This document shows positions 11,501 to 21,122 of a stretch of DNA of 64,000 bases, in pieces. The DNA is from Methanosarcinaceae archaeon (lineage in GTDB: Archaea; Halobacteriota; Methanosarcinia; Methanosarcinales; Methanosarcinaceae): positions 62,001-126,000 of the forward strand of contig JAUWQD010000003.1 of NCBI GenBank assembly GCA_030611265.1. Reading direction: 5' to 3'. The notes beneath the pieces are model-generated. The model was not told the DNA's origin. It saw only the letters and a program-made list of their open reading frames with translations, and did no database searches. Each line of letters begins with the position of its first letter. Position 1 is the first letter of the stretch. A program made the position numbers and the translations under genes.

Positions 11501-11969
11501 CCTGCGCCGTGCCTCCGGCACTGCGGATGGGGCCTGCATAGAAGATGCTGATGTATTCTGTTCCGTCGTCGTTGTTCGAGATCCTGACGCTTTCAATTCC
11601 TTCAATTGGCGCGGCAACCACACCTTCGGTGAGCATTGCAACGGCTACCCTGATCGCTCCTTCGATGGCTTCCTGTTTTGATTTAAACGATCCGACCACG
11701 CCCTGCGCAACATCTCTCCCGATGGCAAGCGCGGCTTCCTCACGCGACATGGTCTCTTCGAGTATCCTGATACGCTCTGCTGTGCCTTTTACGCCGATAA
11801 GGTTCTCGACCCTGTCTGCAAGGTCTTTGGCAAGCGGTATCTCAACAAAAGGTTTAGGGTCCCGACCGCGCGAGCGCGCATCATTTGCGATGTCCATTTC
11901 GCATCGGAGTTTGGACTCAAGGTCGTTGAAATATTGCTGCATTGAGTCGCTTGCTATTAATTCACCCAT
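8547..11969 (-). CDS. polC: DNA polymerase II (PolD) large subunit DP2
   Basis: Catalytic large subunit of the archaeal replicative polymerase D, 1140 residues. Visible are the N-terminal [11 protein letters not shown] segment, zinc-binding cysteine clusters around [27 protein letters not shown] and the C-terminal [20 protein letters not shown], and the catalytic aspartate motif NCDGDED at about residue 890. No intein interrupts that site, although archaeal DP2 genes often carry one there. Its 5' end is partly duplicated and decayed at 15433-15515, beyond the accessory island. The small subunit DP1 is not in the window. Confidence 0.97.
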   Translation of the reverse strand: MGELIASDSMQQYFNDLESKLRCEMDIANDARSRGRDPKPFVEIPLAKDLADRVENLIGVKGTAERIRILEETMSREEAALAIGRDVAQGVVGSFKSKQEAIEGAIRVAVAMLTEGVVAAPIEGIESVRISNNDDGTEYISIFYAGPIRSAGGTAQALSVLVGDYVRQGVGIDKYKPRKEEVERYIEEIGVYRRVANLQYMPSEDEIRLIVENCPVCLDGEPTEQTEVEGHRDLERVPTNRVRGGMALVLAEGLALKAPKIQKHVKKLKMDGWDWLDTFLAGAKSEDDEDDSIGIKPKDKYLRDLIAGRPVFSHPSRPGGFRLRYGRSRNTSFAAAGISPAGMIIMDDFIAAGTQLKLERPGKAAGMAPVDSIEGPTVRLRSGDVVRIDDVDEAYALHSQVVHIIDIGEILINYGDFLENNHPLVPSPYCFEWWIQEYEKAASGANIDEEALKDLSQEVALDISKTHGIPLHPKFTYLWHDITIEEYKKLAAFVSEHGSLNSDNSVLELPYEQAVSEGIKIILENLLVLHKVRDGKIQVSEPLPFIRCLGLDTTLVRTWDILDTDNALDAINRLSGMTVRARAPMRIGARMGRPEKSDKRKMSPAPHALFPIGDTGGNSRKLGAAAGFTHKMNGKVGEIRIEIGTRICPACREETHESRCDCGEFTVPKLFCQRCGVSMNKEVCPKCGRKTTSVRMQKVDFKSIYDKAFEKVGERDTNIDSFKGVKKLMSRHRTPEPLEKGVLRAKHDLFTFKDGTVRYDMSDIPLTHIRPDEIGVTAQQLIDIGYSEDIHGEPLTSDDQVACLKVQDLVISYDCAEYLLRTAQYIDDLLVRYYKLDPYYNAESVDDIVGIMVMGLAPHTSAGVLGRIVGFTGASVGYAHPFFHAAKRRNCDGDEDCVMLLMDGMLNFSREFLPDKRGGQMDAPLVLTTRLDPSEVDKEAHNIDVCARYPLEFYEATQKYTNPKELEGIMDLVSGRLNTPGQYDGFMFTHDTSDIAAGPVNSAYKTLGTMVEKMDAQLALGEKIRAVDVWDVAERVLTSHFLPDMIGNLRAFSRQGTRCVKCGEKFRRPPLMGNCPKCGGRVILTVHEGSVKKYLEVSQRVAQDYDVSDYTRQRIELVGYDIKSLFENDKSKQMGLKDFM

Positions 11970-12015
11970 GAGAGGACAGTCCTTTTTTTAATGGGTGATA
12001 GTAGGGGGTTTGGGA

Positions 12016-12654
12016 TTATATAGGTGGTGGTTTTTGCACAAAAAAGTAATTAATAGTTGTCCAGAACTCATTAAACGTATCATCCGAATTCTTTTTGAGA
12101 TAACCATTTACAAATTTTAAAAAATCCGTGCCATCCAAGGCTTCGTCCAAAAATGGCTCAATTGCTTTCTTGCGAAGGTCGTTCAATATTTCAATATTCA
12201 GCTTCAGTTTTTCAATTGTCATTATTGCCGCATTATTGGATTTATTGGCAGGTTGGATTTTTCCGTCTGCAGTATAGGCAAAACGTCCCTCACAATTCGA
12301 ATCTAACGGCGAAACAAGATAATCTTTATCAAACCAATTGTCTTTTGAATTTCCACAATGTCGTGGTTCTCCTTTTTTCAATTGATCTTGGCAGGAACAC
12401 AGCATATTGGTGTAATCTAAAGCAGCGTCAGCGTCGTTGCTTTTGGGATTGAAATGCTCAATATGGGAATCATCATCGGTCAATTGACGCTCGCAGTAGC
12501 AACAAATATGACCTTGTTCCTTCATGAGGGAATATTTTACTTCTCTCTTTTCTGGATTTACCAAGTCATCATAGGTTTTCTTCCATTCATAATCGTCAAG
12601 TGCTACCCATTTGTCAAAACCAGAGGTATTCTGATCTTTGACAATATGTTTCAT
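12016..12654 (-). CDS. ptuB: HNH endonuclease of a Septu-like defence pair (PtuB)
   Basis: A 212-residue HNH-family nuclease of the retron/Septu-associated type. The zinc/HNH region is visible as ICCYCERQLTDDDSHIEHF near residues 51-69, followed by DYTNMLCSCQ and a later CGNSK. Its start overlaps the end of the upstream ATPase by 4 nt, so the pair is translationally coupled. In Septu systems PtuB is the effector nuclease held by the PtuA ATPase. No reverse transcriptase is nearby, so this looks like stand-alone Septu rather than a retron. Function is by homology of motifs and gene pairing. Confidence 0.8.
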   Translation of the reverse strand: MKHIVKDQNTSGFDKWVALDDYEWKKTYDDLVNPEKREVKYSLMKEQGHICCYCERQLTDDDSHIEHFNPKSNDADAALDYTNMLCSCQDQLKKGEPRHCGNSKDNWFDKDYLVSPLDSNCEGRFAYTADGKIQPANKSNNAAIMTIEKLKLNIEILNDLRKKAIEPFLDEALDGTDFLKFVNGYLKKNSDDTFNEFWTTINYFFVQKPPPI

Positions 12655-14087
12655 TTGCCAATCAGCTCCCTGCGTTTGATGAGGACTCTTGCCTTCACCA
12701 ATTCAGGGTCAGCTCCAATTTTGTGCTCCAATTCAGCAATTTTTTCTTGTGCTTCTTTCAGTTTTCCTGCGCTGATTGTCTTTGAAATACTGTCAAGATC
12801 AGAAGCTACTTCGTCAGGCCGTGTTGTTTTCAGATCCATTAGATCTTCAAGTACCCGATCTACATTTTTACCATATGACTCGGATGGCTTATCTGCCACA
12901 ATGCCTGTATCCGTTTGCTTGAGAAGGAATAGGCACTCTGGCTGCACACTGTTGATGACATGCGGCGAATGGGTAGATATAATGAACTGGCAATTTGGAA
13001 AAACATCTAATAACTTAGGCACAATCGTCCGTTGCCATTTAGGATGCAGATGCAGGTCAATTTCATCTATGAGAACAATGCCGCAACCTTCAAGCGGTTT
13101 AGTAGAATCAGGGTTTGCAATTGCCATTCGTCTTGCAAGATCACCAATCATTGCTATTAAATTTAGTTCTCCACCGGAAAGTTGATTCACTGTCAAACGT
13201 TTGCCATTTTTCTCAACCTCCATTTTCAAAGGATTTCTTCGAACTGTGAGATTTGAAAAATCAGGTAAAAGTTCTGATAATGCATTTCGAACTGCTTCCA
13301 ACTGTGGATCCGAGAAATTGGAATCAATTGATATGATGGGAAGATTCGGATCTTCTTTTAAATATTCATTTCTAAAGCCATTTAATTTTTTGATTCGCTC
13401 ATAAAAAGGCTCAAAATCAAAATGTTCAATTTCAAAATGTTTAATTTCAAAGTCCTTTATCCCCTTGATTTGCTCAAAAATAGTATCCAAATTCTTAAAA
13501 TCTCTATATTTTTCGTTTTCAAGGTCTTCCCTCACTCTAAACCACTCAAAAAAAGTCCTGAAATTTGCACCACTGGTCAATGCATTGTCATAAGATGTGA
13601 GCAGATCAAAGTTGTGCTGCCCACGTATCCGCAATGGAATCTCCAACACAGCACGATTCACAGGGTAGTAGACAAACAAAGGAATATTTGCTTTTTCCGA
13701 ATTTTCAGAAATCTGGTTTTGAATTGCTGTGACATAATCCTTTAGGTCATGTAGATTGCTTTTGTCTTCTGAAGCTGCGTGCCCTTTTCGGTTTTTAGTC
13801 AATTTCCACTCAATCGTTTTGTTATCGATTTTACCGGATAACTGAATGGATGAAGGTGACTTATCATTGGTAATATCAGTTTCAGTGATTGGTCTGCCGG
13901 ATGCACCCTGCCGAATAATTCTGCTGGCCGGCCATGAAAGCATGATGGCAATTGCATCCAGAACAGTTGACTTTCCAGAGCCGTTCACGCCAACAAAAAC
14001 GTTGAGTTTCGGATCTAACTCTAAGGAAAGTTCCTGAGCATCTCGGAAGTTTTTCAAATTCAATTTTGTAATTTTCATAACTACCAT
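12651..14087 (-). CDS. ptuA: AAA/ABC-type ATPase of a Septu-like defence pair (PtuA)
   Basis: A 478-residue SMC/RecF-like ATPase. Walker A is GVNGSGKST near residue 34; the ABC signature is QLSGGELNLIAMIGDLA; Walker B is GIVLIDEIDLHLHPKWQ; the switch histidine lies in FIISTHSPHVI. There is a central charged, coiled-coil-like segment between the two nucleotide-binding halves. The architecture and the 4-nt overlap with an HNH nuclease identify a PtuAB (Septu) pair. The start could also be the ATG three codons downstream (14078). Both genes look AT-richer than the adjoining polymerase gene, consistent with acquisition. Confidence 0.8.
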   Translation of the reverse strand: MVVMKITKLNLKNFRDAQELSLELDPKLNVFVGVNGSGKSTVLDAIAIMLSWPASRIIRQGASGRPITETDITNDKSPSSIQLSGKIDNKTIEWKLTKNRKGHAASEDKSNLHDLKDYVTAIQNQISENSEKANIPLFVYYPVNRAVLEIPLRIRGQHNFDLLTSYDNALTSGANFRTFFEWFRVREDLENEKYRDFKNLDTIFEQIKGIKDFEIKHFEIEHFDFEPFYERIKKLNGFRNEYLKEDPNLPIISIDSNFSDPQLEAVRNALSELLPDFSNLTVRRNPLKMEVEKNGKRLTVNQLSGGELNLIAMIGDLARRMAIANPDSTKPLEGCGIVLIDEIDLHLHPKWQRTIVPKLLDVFPNCQFIISTHSPHVINSVQPECLFLLKQTDTGIVADKPSESYGKNVDRVLEDLMDLKTTRPDEVASDLDSISKTISAGKLKEAQEKIAELEHKIGADPELVKARVLIKRRELIGK

Positions 14088-14337
14088 CGTTCCTGTGTAT
14101 TAGTGTATATTATGTTTTACCATGCCACATTATGCACTTTCTGTTGCTTTAAGAGATTGCTTTATCTTGTCTTAAATCGGTTTCACAATATTAACACTTT
14201 ACTATTTTAATTATATTAAGCAGCCTTTAATCCCCTCTAATTCGATGAGTTTAAAACCAAGTCGAGTTAAATAGATTTACTATAACACTCAAAAAATGAA
14301 TATGTCAACAGCAGTCCATAATTATTGAGGTAAATAT

Positions 14338-14625
14338 ATGAGGCGAAAAGAAGCACTGAAACTTTTGCGAGAGCATAAGCAGGAGTTTGGGGAACGATAT
14401 GGAATCATAAAGCTTGGTATTTTTGGCTCGGTAGCAAAAGATCAAGCAGTTGATAGTAGCGATGTGGATGTGGTTGTTGAAATGGCACCTGATATGTTTG
14501 CAAGGGCAAACCTCAAAGAAGAACTGGAAACAATTCTCGGAGCAAAGGTCGATGTGGTACGGTATTGGCAGCGTATGAACCATCACCTTAAAAATCGCAT
14601 CGACGGGGAAGCGTGCTATGTATGA
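14338..14625 (+). CDS. MNT-type nucleotidyltransferase (antitoxin-like)
   Basis: A 95-residue minimal nucleotidyltransferase. The conserved motif is IFGSVAKDQAVDSSDVDVVV (GS followed by two aspartates), near residues 30-50. In MNT-HEPN modules this enzyme adds nucleotides to, and so silences, the HEPN RNase. GAGGT lies 6 nt upstream of the chosen ATG. The next frame overlaps by 8 nt and encodes only the start of a HEPN partner, so the module is probably broken. Confidence 0.8.
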   Translation: MRRKEALKLLREHKQEFGERYGIIKLGIFGSVAKDQAVDSSDVDVVVEMAPDMFARANLKEELETILGAKVDVVRYWQRMNHHLKNRIDGEACYV

Positions 14626-14719
14626 TACTGAATTGCTAATGGAAAAGTTTGAACAAATAAATGAGGCGTTAACGCGAATCGAGAGGCGGTTTGCCAGCAT
14701 CAGTTCGCCCATGAAATAA
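14618..14719 (+). pseudogene. Truncated HEPN-domain toxin partner
   Basis: A 33-codon frame starting ATG at 14618, overlapping the MNT stop in the usual MNT-HEPN manner. It reads MYDTELLMEKFEQINEAL then TRIERRFASISSP, which matches the opening helix of HEPN partners, and stops at 14717-14719. The RX4-6H RNase motif, which lies much further along in intact HEPN proteins, is missing, so no active toxin can be made from this frame. The interval to the next gene shows no continuation in another frame. Confidence 0.6.
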
Positions 14720-14757
14720 GGATAAATGTACAATCACAAAACTTCCAGGACAAGATC

Positions 14758-15432
14758 ATGACCCCACCAAAGATTGAAATGACAAACGGAACCTGCTCTC
14801 TTTGCAACAGCAGTTTCAGCAAGACTAAAATGAAAGCGCATCTGAAATCGTGCAAACAAAAACATGCGGCGCCATCAGGCAAGCAAAAACCCACAAAGAA
14901 AGCATTCCTAATCCTTGCAGAGGGAAGTTTCCTGCCTGAGTACTGGATGTATTTTGAAGTGCCTGCAAACGTTTATCTCAAGCGTATTGATAAGTTTCTA
15001 AGAGATACATGGGTTGAATGCTGCGGGCACCTGAGCGCGTTTACTATAGATGGAAAAAGATACAGATCCGAATCTGGCGAATATTTTGATGACAATAGCA
15101 TGAATTACAGTCTTAGTAAACTTCTGGATCAGGGTACAACTTTCGATTATGAATACGACTTTGGAAGTCCGACACAACTTGGCCTGAAGGTCATTTCAGA
15201 ATACCAGATTGAAGATGCAGACAGTTCGATCAAGATCCTTGCCAGAAATGATCTTCCACCAATACTATGTGAGAACTGCGGTAATCCGGCTACATATATA
15301 TGCACGTATTGTGAGTATCTGGAAGAAGGATGGCTTTGTGATGAATGTGCCGGCGAGCACGAGTGCGGAGAAGAAATGCTGTTGCCTGTGGTTAACTCGC
15401 CGCGTGTTGGAGTATGTGGATACGTAGGATGA
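14758..15432 (+). CDS. pRiA4b ORF-3-like protein with N-terminal zinc-finger
   Basis: A 224-residue protein. Residues about 12-32 form a small Cys2-HC finger (CSLCNSSFSKTKMKAHLKSC). The middle (SFLPEYWMYFEVPANVYLKR, later YDFGSPTQLGLKV) matches the plasmid pRiA4b ORF-3 fold, often carried on mobile elements. The C-terminal third has a second cysteine-rich set (CENCG, CTYC, LCDECAGEHECG). The role is unknown; a nucleic-acid-binding or regulatory role is a guess. It lies on the island between the broken MNT-HEPN pair and the duplicated polymerase fragment. Confidence 0.7.
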   Translation: MTPPKIEMTNGTCSLCNSSFSKTKMKAHLKSCKQKHAAPSGKQKPTKKAFLILAEGSFLPEYWMYFEVPANVYLKRIDKFLRDTWVECCGHLSAFTIDGKRYRSESGEYFDDNSMNYSLSKLLDQGTTFDYEYDFGSPTQLGLKVISEYQIEDADSSIKILARNDLPPILCENCGNPATYICTYCEYLEEGWLCDECAGEHECGEEMLLPVVNSPRVGVCGYVG

Positions 15433-15515
15433 GAGGGGGCGAGCGCGCTTCATTTGCGATATTCATTTCGTGTCCGAGTCCGGGCACAAGGTCGCTGAAA
15501 CATTGTTGCGTTGCG
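15433..15515 (-). pseudogene. Decayed duplicate of the DP2 gene 5' end
   Basis: About 70 bp aligns without gaps to the start of the DNA polymerase DP2 gene near 11877-11946, at roughly 80% identity by eye. The first 20 aligned bases differ at one position. On the minus strand the frame reads QQCFSDLVPGLGHEMNIANE then ARS, against [20 protein letters not shown] then ARS in the intact gene. It lacks a start codon in the expected place and runs into unrelated sequence. It marks the far edge of the accessory island that begins just upstream of the intact DP2 gene. Confidence 0.75.
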
Positions 15516-15637
15516 CATATCGCCACATATATATTTGATGGATGTATCGAAATACCCTATCTGTACTTATATACAGTACTTATAACCAAAATATAAAACC
15601 CACGTGAGGGATTGCATTATTCGAAAATATTAAATTT

Positions 15638-17098
15638 TTGGACACAACGCTAAGAGACGGTGAACAGACACCCGGAGTTGCACTTTCAACTGAAGAAAAA
15701 CTATGGATAGCACGTAAACTGGACGAACTTGGACTTGATATAATCGAAGCCGGTTCAGCCATCACGTCAAAAGGTGAGCGGGAATCCATTCGTGCAGTCA
15801 GCAATGAGGGACTCAATGCCGAGATTTGTAGTTACTGCCGCGTAATGAAACCTGATGTCGATTTTGCGCTTGAATGTGATGTTGATTCGATACATCTTGT
15901 TGTTCCCGTATCAGATTTGCACATCAATGTCAAACTCAAAAAAGACCGTGAGACCGTGCGTCAGATGGCAGTCGATGTCACTGAATACGCAAAAGACCAC
16001 GGACTCATCGTTGAACTCAGCGGCGAGGATGCATCCCGTGCAGACCTTGGATTTTTAAAATCATTATACTCAGACGGCATAGACGCAGGTGCAGACAGGC
16101 TTTGCTACTGCGATACCGTAGGGCTGTTGGTTCCTGAGGTGACCACGGAAGTTTTCAAAGAGCTTTCAACATCACTCTCCGCTCCGGTGAGCATTCATTG
16201 CCATGATGATTTCGGACTTGCCGTATCCAACACCGTTGCTGCACTTTTGGCAGGTGCAAGGGAAGCGCACATGACCGTGAACGGAATTGGTGAGCGGGCA
16301 GGCAATACTTCACTTGAAGAAGTGATAATGATCCTTGAATGGCTGTATAAGTATGATACAGGCATCAAGTGCGATGAACTTTACAAAACATCAAGGCTTG
16401 TCAGCCGCCTGACCGGTATTCCGGTGGCTGTGAACAAGTCGCTTGTCGGTGGTAATGCATTCACCCATGAAGCAGGTATCCATGTACACGGATTGCTTGC
16501 AGACACATCCACCTACGAACCGATAGGTCCCGAAGTGATCGGGCGTGAACGCAAGATCGTTCTTGGTAAACACGCAGGCAGCAGTTCAGTAACACTCGCA
16601 TTAAAGGAATTGGGACTGGATGTTGACGATTCACAGATGAAAGAGATACTGGAGCGTGTAAAGGAACTTGGAGACCACGGAAAACGGGTGACAGATGCTG
16701 ACTTGCAATCGATTGCCGAAGTTGTTCTGGATATCTACACCGAATCCAAAGTGAAACTTGAGGACTTCACTATCGTATCTGGTAACAAGGTGACTCCCAC
16801 CGCATCAATAAAATTGAATGTAGAGGGGAATGAAGTTGTTGAGGCAAGTGTCGGTGACGGTCCTGTGGATGCTGCAATAAATGCCATCAAGAAGGCAATA
16901 TCCGGTGTGGCTGATGTCGTATTGGAGGAATATCACGTAGATGCGATCACAGGCGGAACGGATGCTCTTGTCGAGGTATGGGTAAAACTGTCAAAAGACG
17001 GAAAAGTCGTAACAGCGAGAGGTGCACGAACGGATATCATCATGGCATCTGTCGAAGCGGTGTTAAACGGGATTAACCAACTGATACGGGACAATTGA
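15638..17098 (+). CDS. cimA: (R)-citramalate synthase
   Basis: Condenses pyruvate and acetyl-CoA to citramalate, the threonine-independent entry to isoleucine synthesis. The catalytic TIM barrel shows [12 protein letters not shown] at the N-terminus, [14 protein letters not shown] (the serine/alanine version typical of CimA rather than isopropylmalate synthase), and the metal-binding [11 protein letters not shown]-terminal LeuA-type regulatory domain of about 120 residues follows. The start is uncertain. The listed TTG at 15638 leaves almost no first strand, while the open frame and homology extend back to 15611 ([13 protein letters not shown]) with only ATT-type starts. The gene stands upstream of ilvBNC. 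Confidence 0.88.
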   Translation: MDTTLRDGEQTPGVALSTEEKLWIARKLDELGLDIIEAGSAITSKGERESIRAVSNEGLNAEICSYCRVMKPDVDFALECDVDSIHLVVPVSDLHINVKLKKDRETVRQMAVDVTEYAKDHGLIVELSGEDASRADLGFLKSLYSDGIDAGADRLCYCDTVGLLVPEVTTEVFKELSTSLSAPVSIHCHDDFGLAVSNTVAALLAGAREAHMTVNGIGERAGNTSLEEVIMILEWLYKYDTGIKCDELYKTSRLVSRLTGIPVAVNKSLVGGNAFTHEAGIHVHGLLADTSTYEPIGPEVIGRERKIVLGKHAGSSSVTLALKELGLDVDDSQMKEILERVKELGDHGKRVTDADLQSIAEVVLDIYTESKVKLEDFTIVSGNKVTPTASIKLNVEGNEVVEASVGDGPVDAAINAIKKAISGVADVVLEEYHVDAITGGTDALVEVWVKLSKDGKVVTARGARTDIIMASVEAVLNGINQLIRDN

Positions 17099-17237
17099 AC
17101 AACGTTTTTGTATCAACATATTTAAAATAGATATCCGAGTATCGACACCAGTATTATTATACATTCACACTTTAAATTTAAACTTACATTTAAACTTACA
17201 TTTACAGTTAAAAGGGAAATGAACAGGGAGACATAGC

Positions 17238-18929
17238 ATGACCGGTGCAACAGAGAAAATGACAGGCGCACGGGCTTTTATCGAGTGCCTCAGTAAAGAA
17301 GACGTTGAAGTTATGTTCGGATATCCGGGCGGAGTCTTATTACCAATATATGATGCATTATATGATGCCGATGTGCGCCATATACTTGTACGTCATGAAC
17401 AGGCTGCAGCACATGCTGCGGACGGATATGCGCGTGCCACCGGTAAGACTGGCGTGTGTCTTGCAACATCAGGGCCGGGAGCGACCAATCTTGTTACGGG
17501 CATTGCGACTGCGTATATGGATTCGGTGCCAATGGTCGCATTTACGGGACAGGTGCCAAGTTCCATGTTAGGTAATGATGCCTTTCAGGAAGCCGACATT
17601 ACAGGCATAACCCTCCCGATTACGAAACACAATTATCTTGTACCGAGTGCAGATGAACTGCCAAGAATCATCAAGGAAGCGTTCCACATTGCTTCAACAG
17701 GAAGACAGGGTCCTGTTCTAGTAGATATGCCAAAGGATGTCACTACTGATGAACTTGATTTTTCATATCCTGAAAAAGTGGACCTTCGGGGTTACAAACC
17801 AACATTCAAAGGAAACCCATTGCAGATAAAAAAGGCTGCGGAAGAGATATCTAAATCTACAAACCCTGTGATCTATGCAGGTGGGGGTATTATCAGTTCC
17901 AACGCGAGCAGTGAATTACTCGCATTTGCCGAAAAGATCATGGCACCTGTTACCACTACGCTTACAGGTATCGGTGCATTCCCGGGAGGTCATCCACTTT
18001 CACTTGGTATGTTGGGCATGCACGGCACCAAGTATGCGAATTATGCAGTACAGGAATGTGACCTATTAATCGCTGTTGGTGCACGGTTTGATGATCGTGT
18101 GACAGGCAAGATCGAATCGTTTGCACCAAATGCAAGGATCATGCACATCGATATTGATCCTGCAGAGGTCTCCAAGAACGTGCGCGTTGACATGCCAATC
18201 GTCGGGGATGCAAAAGAAGTGCTTGCAAATCTTACAAAACATGCCAGACAGTGCAAATCAGAAAACTGGATCAAGAAGGTTGGGGAATGGAAAGCAAAAT
18301 ATCCTCTTCATTATGTCAACAGTGACGAGTTCATAAAACCGCAATACATCATTGAGCAGATACACGAGGCATGCGAGGATGCAATTATTGTCACTGAAGT
18401 GGGACAGCACCAGATGTGGGCTGCACAGTATTTCAGTTTCAAAGAACCACGTACATTCATAACATCAGGTGGTCTTGGTACAATGGGATATGGTTTCCCT
18501 GCTGCCATGGGTGCAAAGGTTGGCAGGCCCGATAAGGTCGTGTTTAACATCGCAGGTGACGGTTCGTTCCAGATGAACTCTCAGGAACTGGCAACCGTTG
18601 TCGAGAACGATATTCCGGTCATTGTTGCAGTGTTCAACAACGGATTCCTTGGAATGGTTCGGCAGTGGCAGGAACTGTTCTTTGAACACAGGTATTCGTA
18701 TACATGTATCAGTGGCAGTGTGGACTTTGTCAAACTTGCCGAAGCATACGGTGCGCTTGGTTTGAGGGCTTCGAAACCATCCGAGGTACGTCCGGTGATC
18801 GATGAGGCAATTGCATCAGGAAGACCGACCGTAATTGACTTCATTGTTGAACGAGAAGAGAACGTCTCACCAATGGTGCCGGCGGGTGCTGCGATTAATG
18901 AGATACTTGATCTGGAGATAAAATCATGA
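17238..18929 (+). CDS. ilvB: Acetolactate synthase, large subunit
   Basis: Thiamine-diphosphate enzyme of branched-chain amino-acid synthesis, 563 residues. It contains [14 protein letters not shown], the TPP-activating glutamate in [17 protein letters not shown], and the cofactor motif [19 protein letters not shown] followed by [12 protein letters not shown]. The preceding 140 bp is AT-rich with a short imperfect repeat (AAACTTACATTT, three copies near 17177-17210). It overlaps ilvN by 4 nt. Confidence 0.97.
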   Translation: MTGATEKMTGARAFIECLSKEDVEVMFGYPGGVLLPIYDALYDADVRHILVRHEQAAAHAADGYARATGKTGVCLATSGPGATNLVTGIATAYMDSVPMVAFTGQVPSSMLGNDAFQEADITGITLPITKHNYLVPSADELPRIIKEAFHIASTGRQGPVLVDMPKDVTTDELDFSYPEKVDLRGYKPTFKGNPLQIKKAAEEISKSTNPVIYAGGGIISSNASSELLAFAEKIMAPVTTTLTGIGAFPGGHPLSLGMLGMHGTKYANYAVQECDLLIAVGARFDDRVTGKIESFAPNARIMHIDIDPAEVSKNVRVDMPIVGDAKEVLANLTKHARQCKSENWIKKVGEWKAKYPLHYVNSDEFIKPQYIIEQIHEACEDAIIVTEVGQHQMWAAQYFSFKEPRTFITSGGLGTMGYGFPAAMGAKVGRPDKVVFNIAGDGSFQMNSQELATVVENDIPVIVAVFNNGFLGMVRQWQELFFEHRYSYTCISGSVDFVKLAEAYGALGLRASKPSEVRPVIDEAIASGRPTVIDFIVEREENVSPMVPAGAAINEILDLEIKS

Positions 18930-19411
18930 GACACACACTTGCAGTTCTGGTTGAGAATAAGTCAGGTGTGCTCACAAGAGTCGCGGGTCTGTTCTCAAGA
19001 CGTGGTTATAATATTGACAGTCTGGCTGTCGGGGTTACGGAAGATCTTACAATATCCCGCATGACGATCGTTGTCAGGGGCGATGACCATGTACTTGAAC
19101 AGGTTACCAAGCAACTCAACAAGTTGATCGATGTTATCAGGGTTACCGATCTTGGTGCGGATGAATCGGTTGAGCGGGAACTTGCACTAATTAAAGTGGT
19201 GGCAGATGCGAGCAATCGTTCCGAGATCATCCAGATAGTTGACATATTCAGGGCAAGAATAATCGATGTTGCAGCAAAGTCTATGACCATTGAAGTCACA
19301 GGCGATGAAGGCAAGATCATGGGAATCGAACAGCTTTTGCGTCCGTTTGGGATAAAAGAGATGGTAAGAACCGGTAAGGTTGCGATGACGCGTGGTATTA
19401 AGAGCGTTTGA
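18926..19411 (+). CDS. ilvN: Acetolactate synthase, small regulatory subunit
   Basis: Regulatory subunit of acetolactate synthase, 161 residues. The N-terminal ACT domain is clear ([20 protein letters not shown], then [13 protein letters not shown]), followed by a second ACT-like half ending in [15 protein letters not shown] domains bind the end-product amino acid (valine in characterised enzymes). The start overlaps the ilvB stop (ATGA), giving translational coupling. Confidence 0.96.
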   Translation: MRHTLAVLVENKSGVLTRVAGLFSRRGYNIDSLAVGVTEDLTISRMTIVVRGDDHVLEQVTKQLNKLIDVIRVTDLGADESVERELALIKVVADASNRSEIIQIVDIFRARIIDVAAKSMTIEVTGDEGKIMGIEQLLRPFGIKEMVRTGKVAMTRGIKSV

Positions 19412-19501
19412 TGTTTGTTTGATGTTTAACTGATCTATACTAATTACATTACAATTGCACTACAATTACATTAATATTTTAAAAATAAAAGAGGCATACA
19501 A

Positions 19502-20509
19502 ATGGTACAGATGTATTATGATAAAGACGCCGATCTTGGCGCACTGAAAGGAAAGACAATAGCAGTTATGGGATATGGTAGTCAGGGTCATGCTCAGGCA
19601 CAAAACCTTCATGATTCCGGTTTGGATGTGATTGTCGGTCTTAGGGAAGGAAGTGCACGATGGGCACAGGCTGAGAATGACGGCATTAAGGTCATGACAG
19701 TTGTAGATGCTGCAAAGGCGGCAGATATTATCCAGATCTTGCTTCCTGATGAGATCCAGTCAAAAGTTTACTATGCTGAGATCGAGCCTGGACTTGAAGC
19801 AGGAAATGCGCTTGTATTCTCACACGGGTTCAATATCCACTATAACCAGATCGTACCTTCAAAAGATGTGGATGTCTACATGGTCGCTCCAAAGAGCCCG
19901 GGACATCTTGTCAGGAGAACATACAAGGAAGGCGCAGGCGTTCCCGGACTTATTGCAATCTTCCAGGACGCAACAGGCAAGGCACACGAATTCGCACTTG
20001 CGCACGCAAAAGGTGTCGGATGTACCAGAGCCGGTGTTATCGAGACAACCTTCCGCGAGGAAACCGAGACCGATCTTTTCGGTGAGCAGGTAGACCTTTG
20101 CGGTGGTGTTGCATCACTCATCAAAACATCATTCGAGGTTTTGGTCGAGGCAGGATACCAGCCGGAAATGGCATACTTTGAAACACTGCATGAGTTAAAA
20201 CTCATTGTTGACCTGATACACGAAGGCGGTCTCGAGAAGATGTGGTATTCAGTGTCCAACACAGCCGAGTATGGCGGTCTTACAGTTGGTCCAAAAATTA
20301 TCAATGAACTCTCCCGCGAGGCAATGTACGAGGCACTTGAGAGAATCCAGAACGGCGAGTTCGCACGCGAGTTCGTGCTTGAGGGACAGACCAACAGGGC
20401 AGTTCTTACTGCAATGGAGCGCCAGGAAAGGGAACATCCGGTCGAGGTTGTTGGTAAGCAGCTCAGGGCAATGATGCCATGGCTTAACAGCGAACTCAAT
20501 GAAGAGTAA
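19502..20509 (+). CDS. ilvC: Ketol-acid reductoisomerase
   Basis: Converts acetolactate or acetohydroxybutyrate to the dihydroxy acids. It is 335 residues, class I length. The Rossmann motif is [19 protein letters not shown] near residue 23, and the cofactor phosphate region is GLREGSARW. The acid residues of the knotted C-terminal domain are in [16 protein letters not shown] and the ERE segment near the end. It is 90 nt after ilvN with a GAGG-like site upstream, and is followed by a terminator hairpin. Confidence 0.97.
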   Translation: MVQMYYDKDADLGALKGKTIAVMGYGSQGHAQAQNLHDSGLDVIVGLREGSARWAQAENDGIKVMTVVDAAKAADIIQILLPDEIQSKVYYAEIEPGLEAGNALVFSHGFNIHYNQIVPSKDVDVYMVAPKSPGHLVRRTYKEGAGVPGLIAIFQDATGKAHEFALAHAKGVGCTRAGVIETTFREETETDLFGEQVDLCGGVASLIKTSFEVLVEAGYQPEMAYFETLHELKLIVDLIHEGGLEKMWYSVSNTAEYGGLTVGPKIINELSREAMYEALERIQNGEFAREFVLEGQTNRAVLTAMERQEREHPVEVVGKQLRAMMPWLNSELNEE

Positions 20510-20530
20510 GTTTCTGTAATCACTTAATTA

Positions 20531-20553
20531 CCGTCGTGTTTGATGCACGGCGG
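20531..20553 (+). terminator. Terminator after ilvC
   Basis: An 8-bp GC-rich stem (CCGTCGTG / CACGGCGG, one G-U pair) with a 7-nt loop, followed by CTTGTTTTTCTTTTTG. It lies 22 nt after the ilvC stop, so it probably ends the ilv transcript. Confidence 0.7.
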
Positions 20554-20600
20554 CTTGTTTTTCTTTTTGTACATATTTTATTATTTTTTTGGTGTTTTTT

Positions 20601-21122
20601 ATGTCTACTATTATTGATACGATCAAATCAAGACGAAGTGTTCGGGATTTCACAGACAAGCCTGTCAGCAAAGACAAGATCAACACAATTCTGGATGCCG
20701 GCAGGTGGGCACCATCCGGTTTGAATAACCAGCCGTGGCGCTATATTGTGGTGCAGAAACGTGGTACGATCGAAGAGATCGCAACATGCACGCATTATAG
20801 TAATGTGGTGCAAGGCGCCCCGCTTTTGATTGCTGTGTTCCTTGACTACGATGCTGAGTATAACTACGTGAAGGATGCTCAGGCGATCGGCGCCTCTATC
20901 CAGAATATGTTGCTTTCGTGCTGTGATCTGGAACTTGGGGCGGTGTGGCTTGGTGAGATACTAAACCAGAAAGAGAAGGTAAATTCTATTCTTGATGCGC
21001 CGGATTCATTGGAACTTATGGCTGTGCTTGCGATCGGATATCCAGTTGAAAAATACCGCATATCGACACGTAAGAGTATTCAGGATGTCACATTCAACGA
21101 AAAGTTTGGGAAAGTTTGGTGA
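20601..21122 (+). CDS. Nitroreductase-family FMN oxidoreductase
   Basis: A 173-residue flavin protein of the nitroreductase superfamily. The start is placed at the ATG giving MSTIIDTIKSRRSVRDF; an upstream GTG-type start would add only four hydrophobic residues. The SRRSVRDFTDKPVS motif and AGRWAPSGLNNQPWRYIVV are typical FMN-contact segments, and AIGASIQNMLL lies in the dimer core. The substrate is unknown. Its 3' part and downstream flank have been duplicated in tandem (see 21383-21627). Confidence 0.88.
   Translation: MSTIIDTIKSRRSVRDFTDKPVSKDKINTILDAGRWAPSGLNNQPWRYIVVQKRGTIEEIATCTHYSNVVQGAPLLIAVFLDYDAEYNYVKDAQAIGASIQNMLLSCCDLELGAVWLGEILNQKEKVNSILDAPDSLELMAVLAIGYPVEKYRISTRKSIQDVTFNEKFGKVW

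Noticed and set aside
8547-11969. Intein in the DP2 gene
   Set aside because: The catalytic NCDGDED region is continuous and the total length is that of an intein-free subunit.
12016-14340. Retron (Ec78-like) with PtuAB
   Set aside because: No reverse transcriptase gene and no inverted-repeat msr/msd structure were seen in the flanks.
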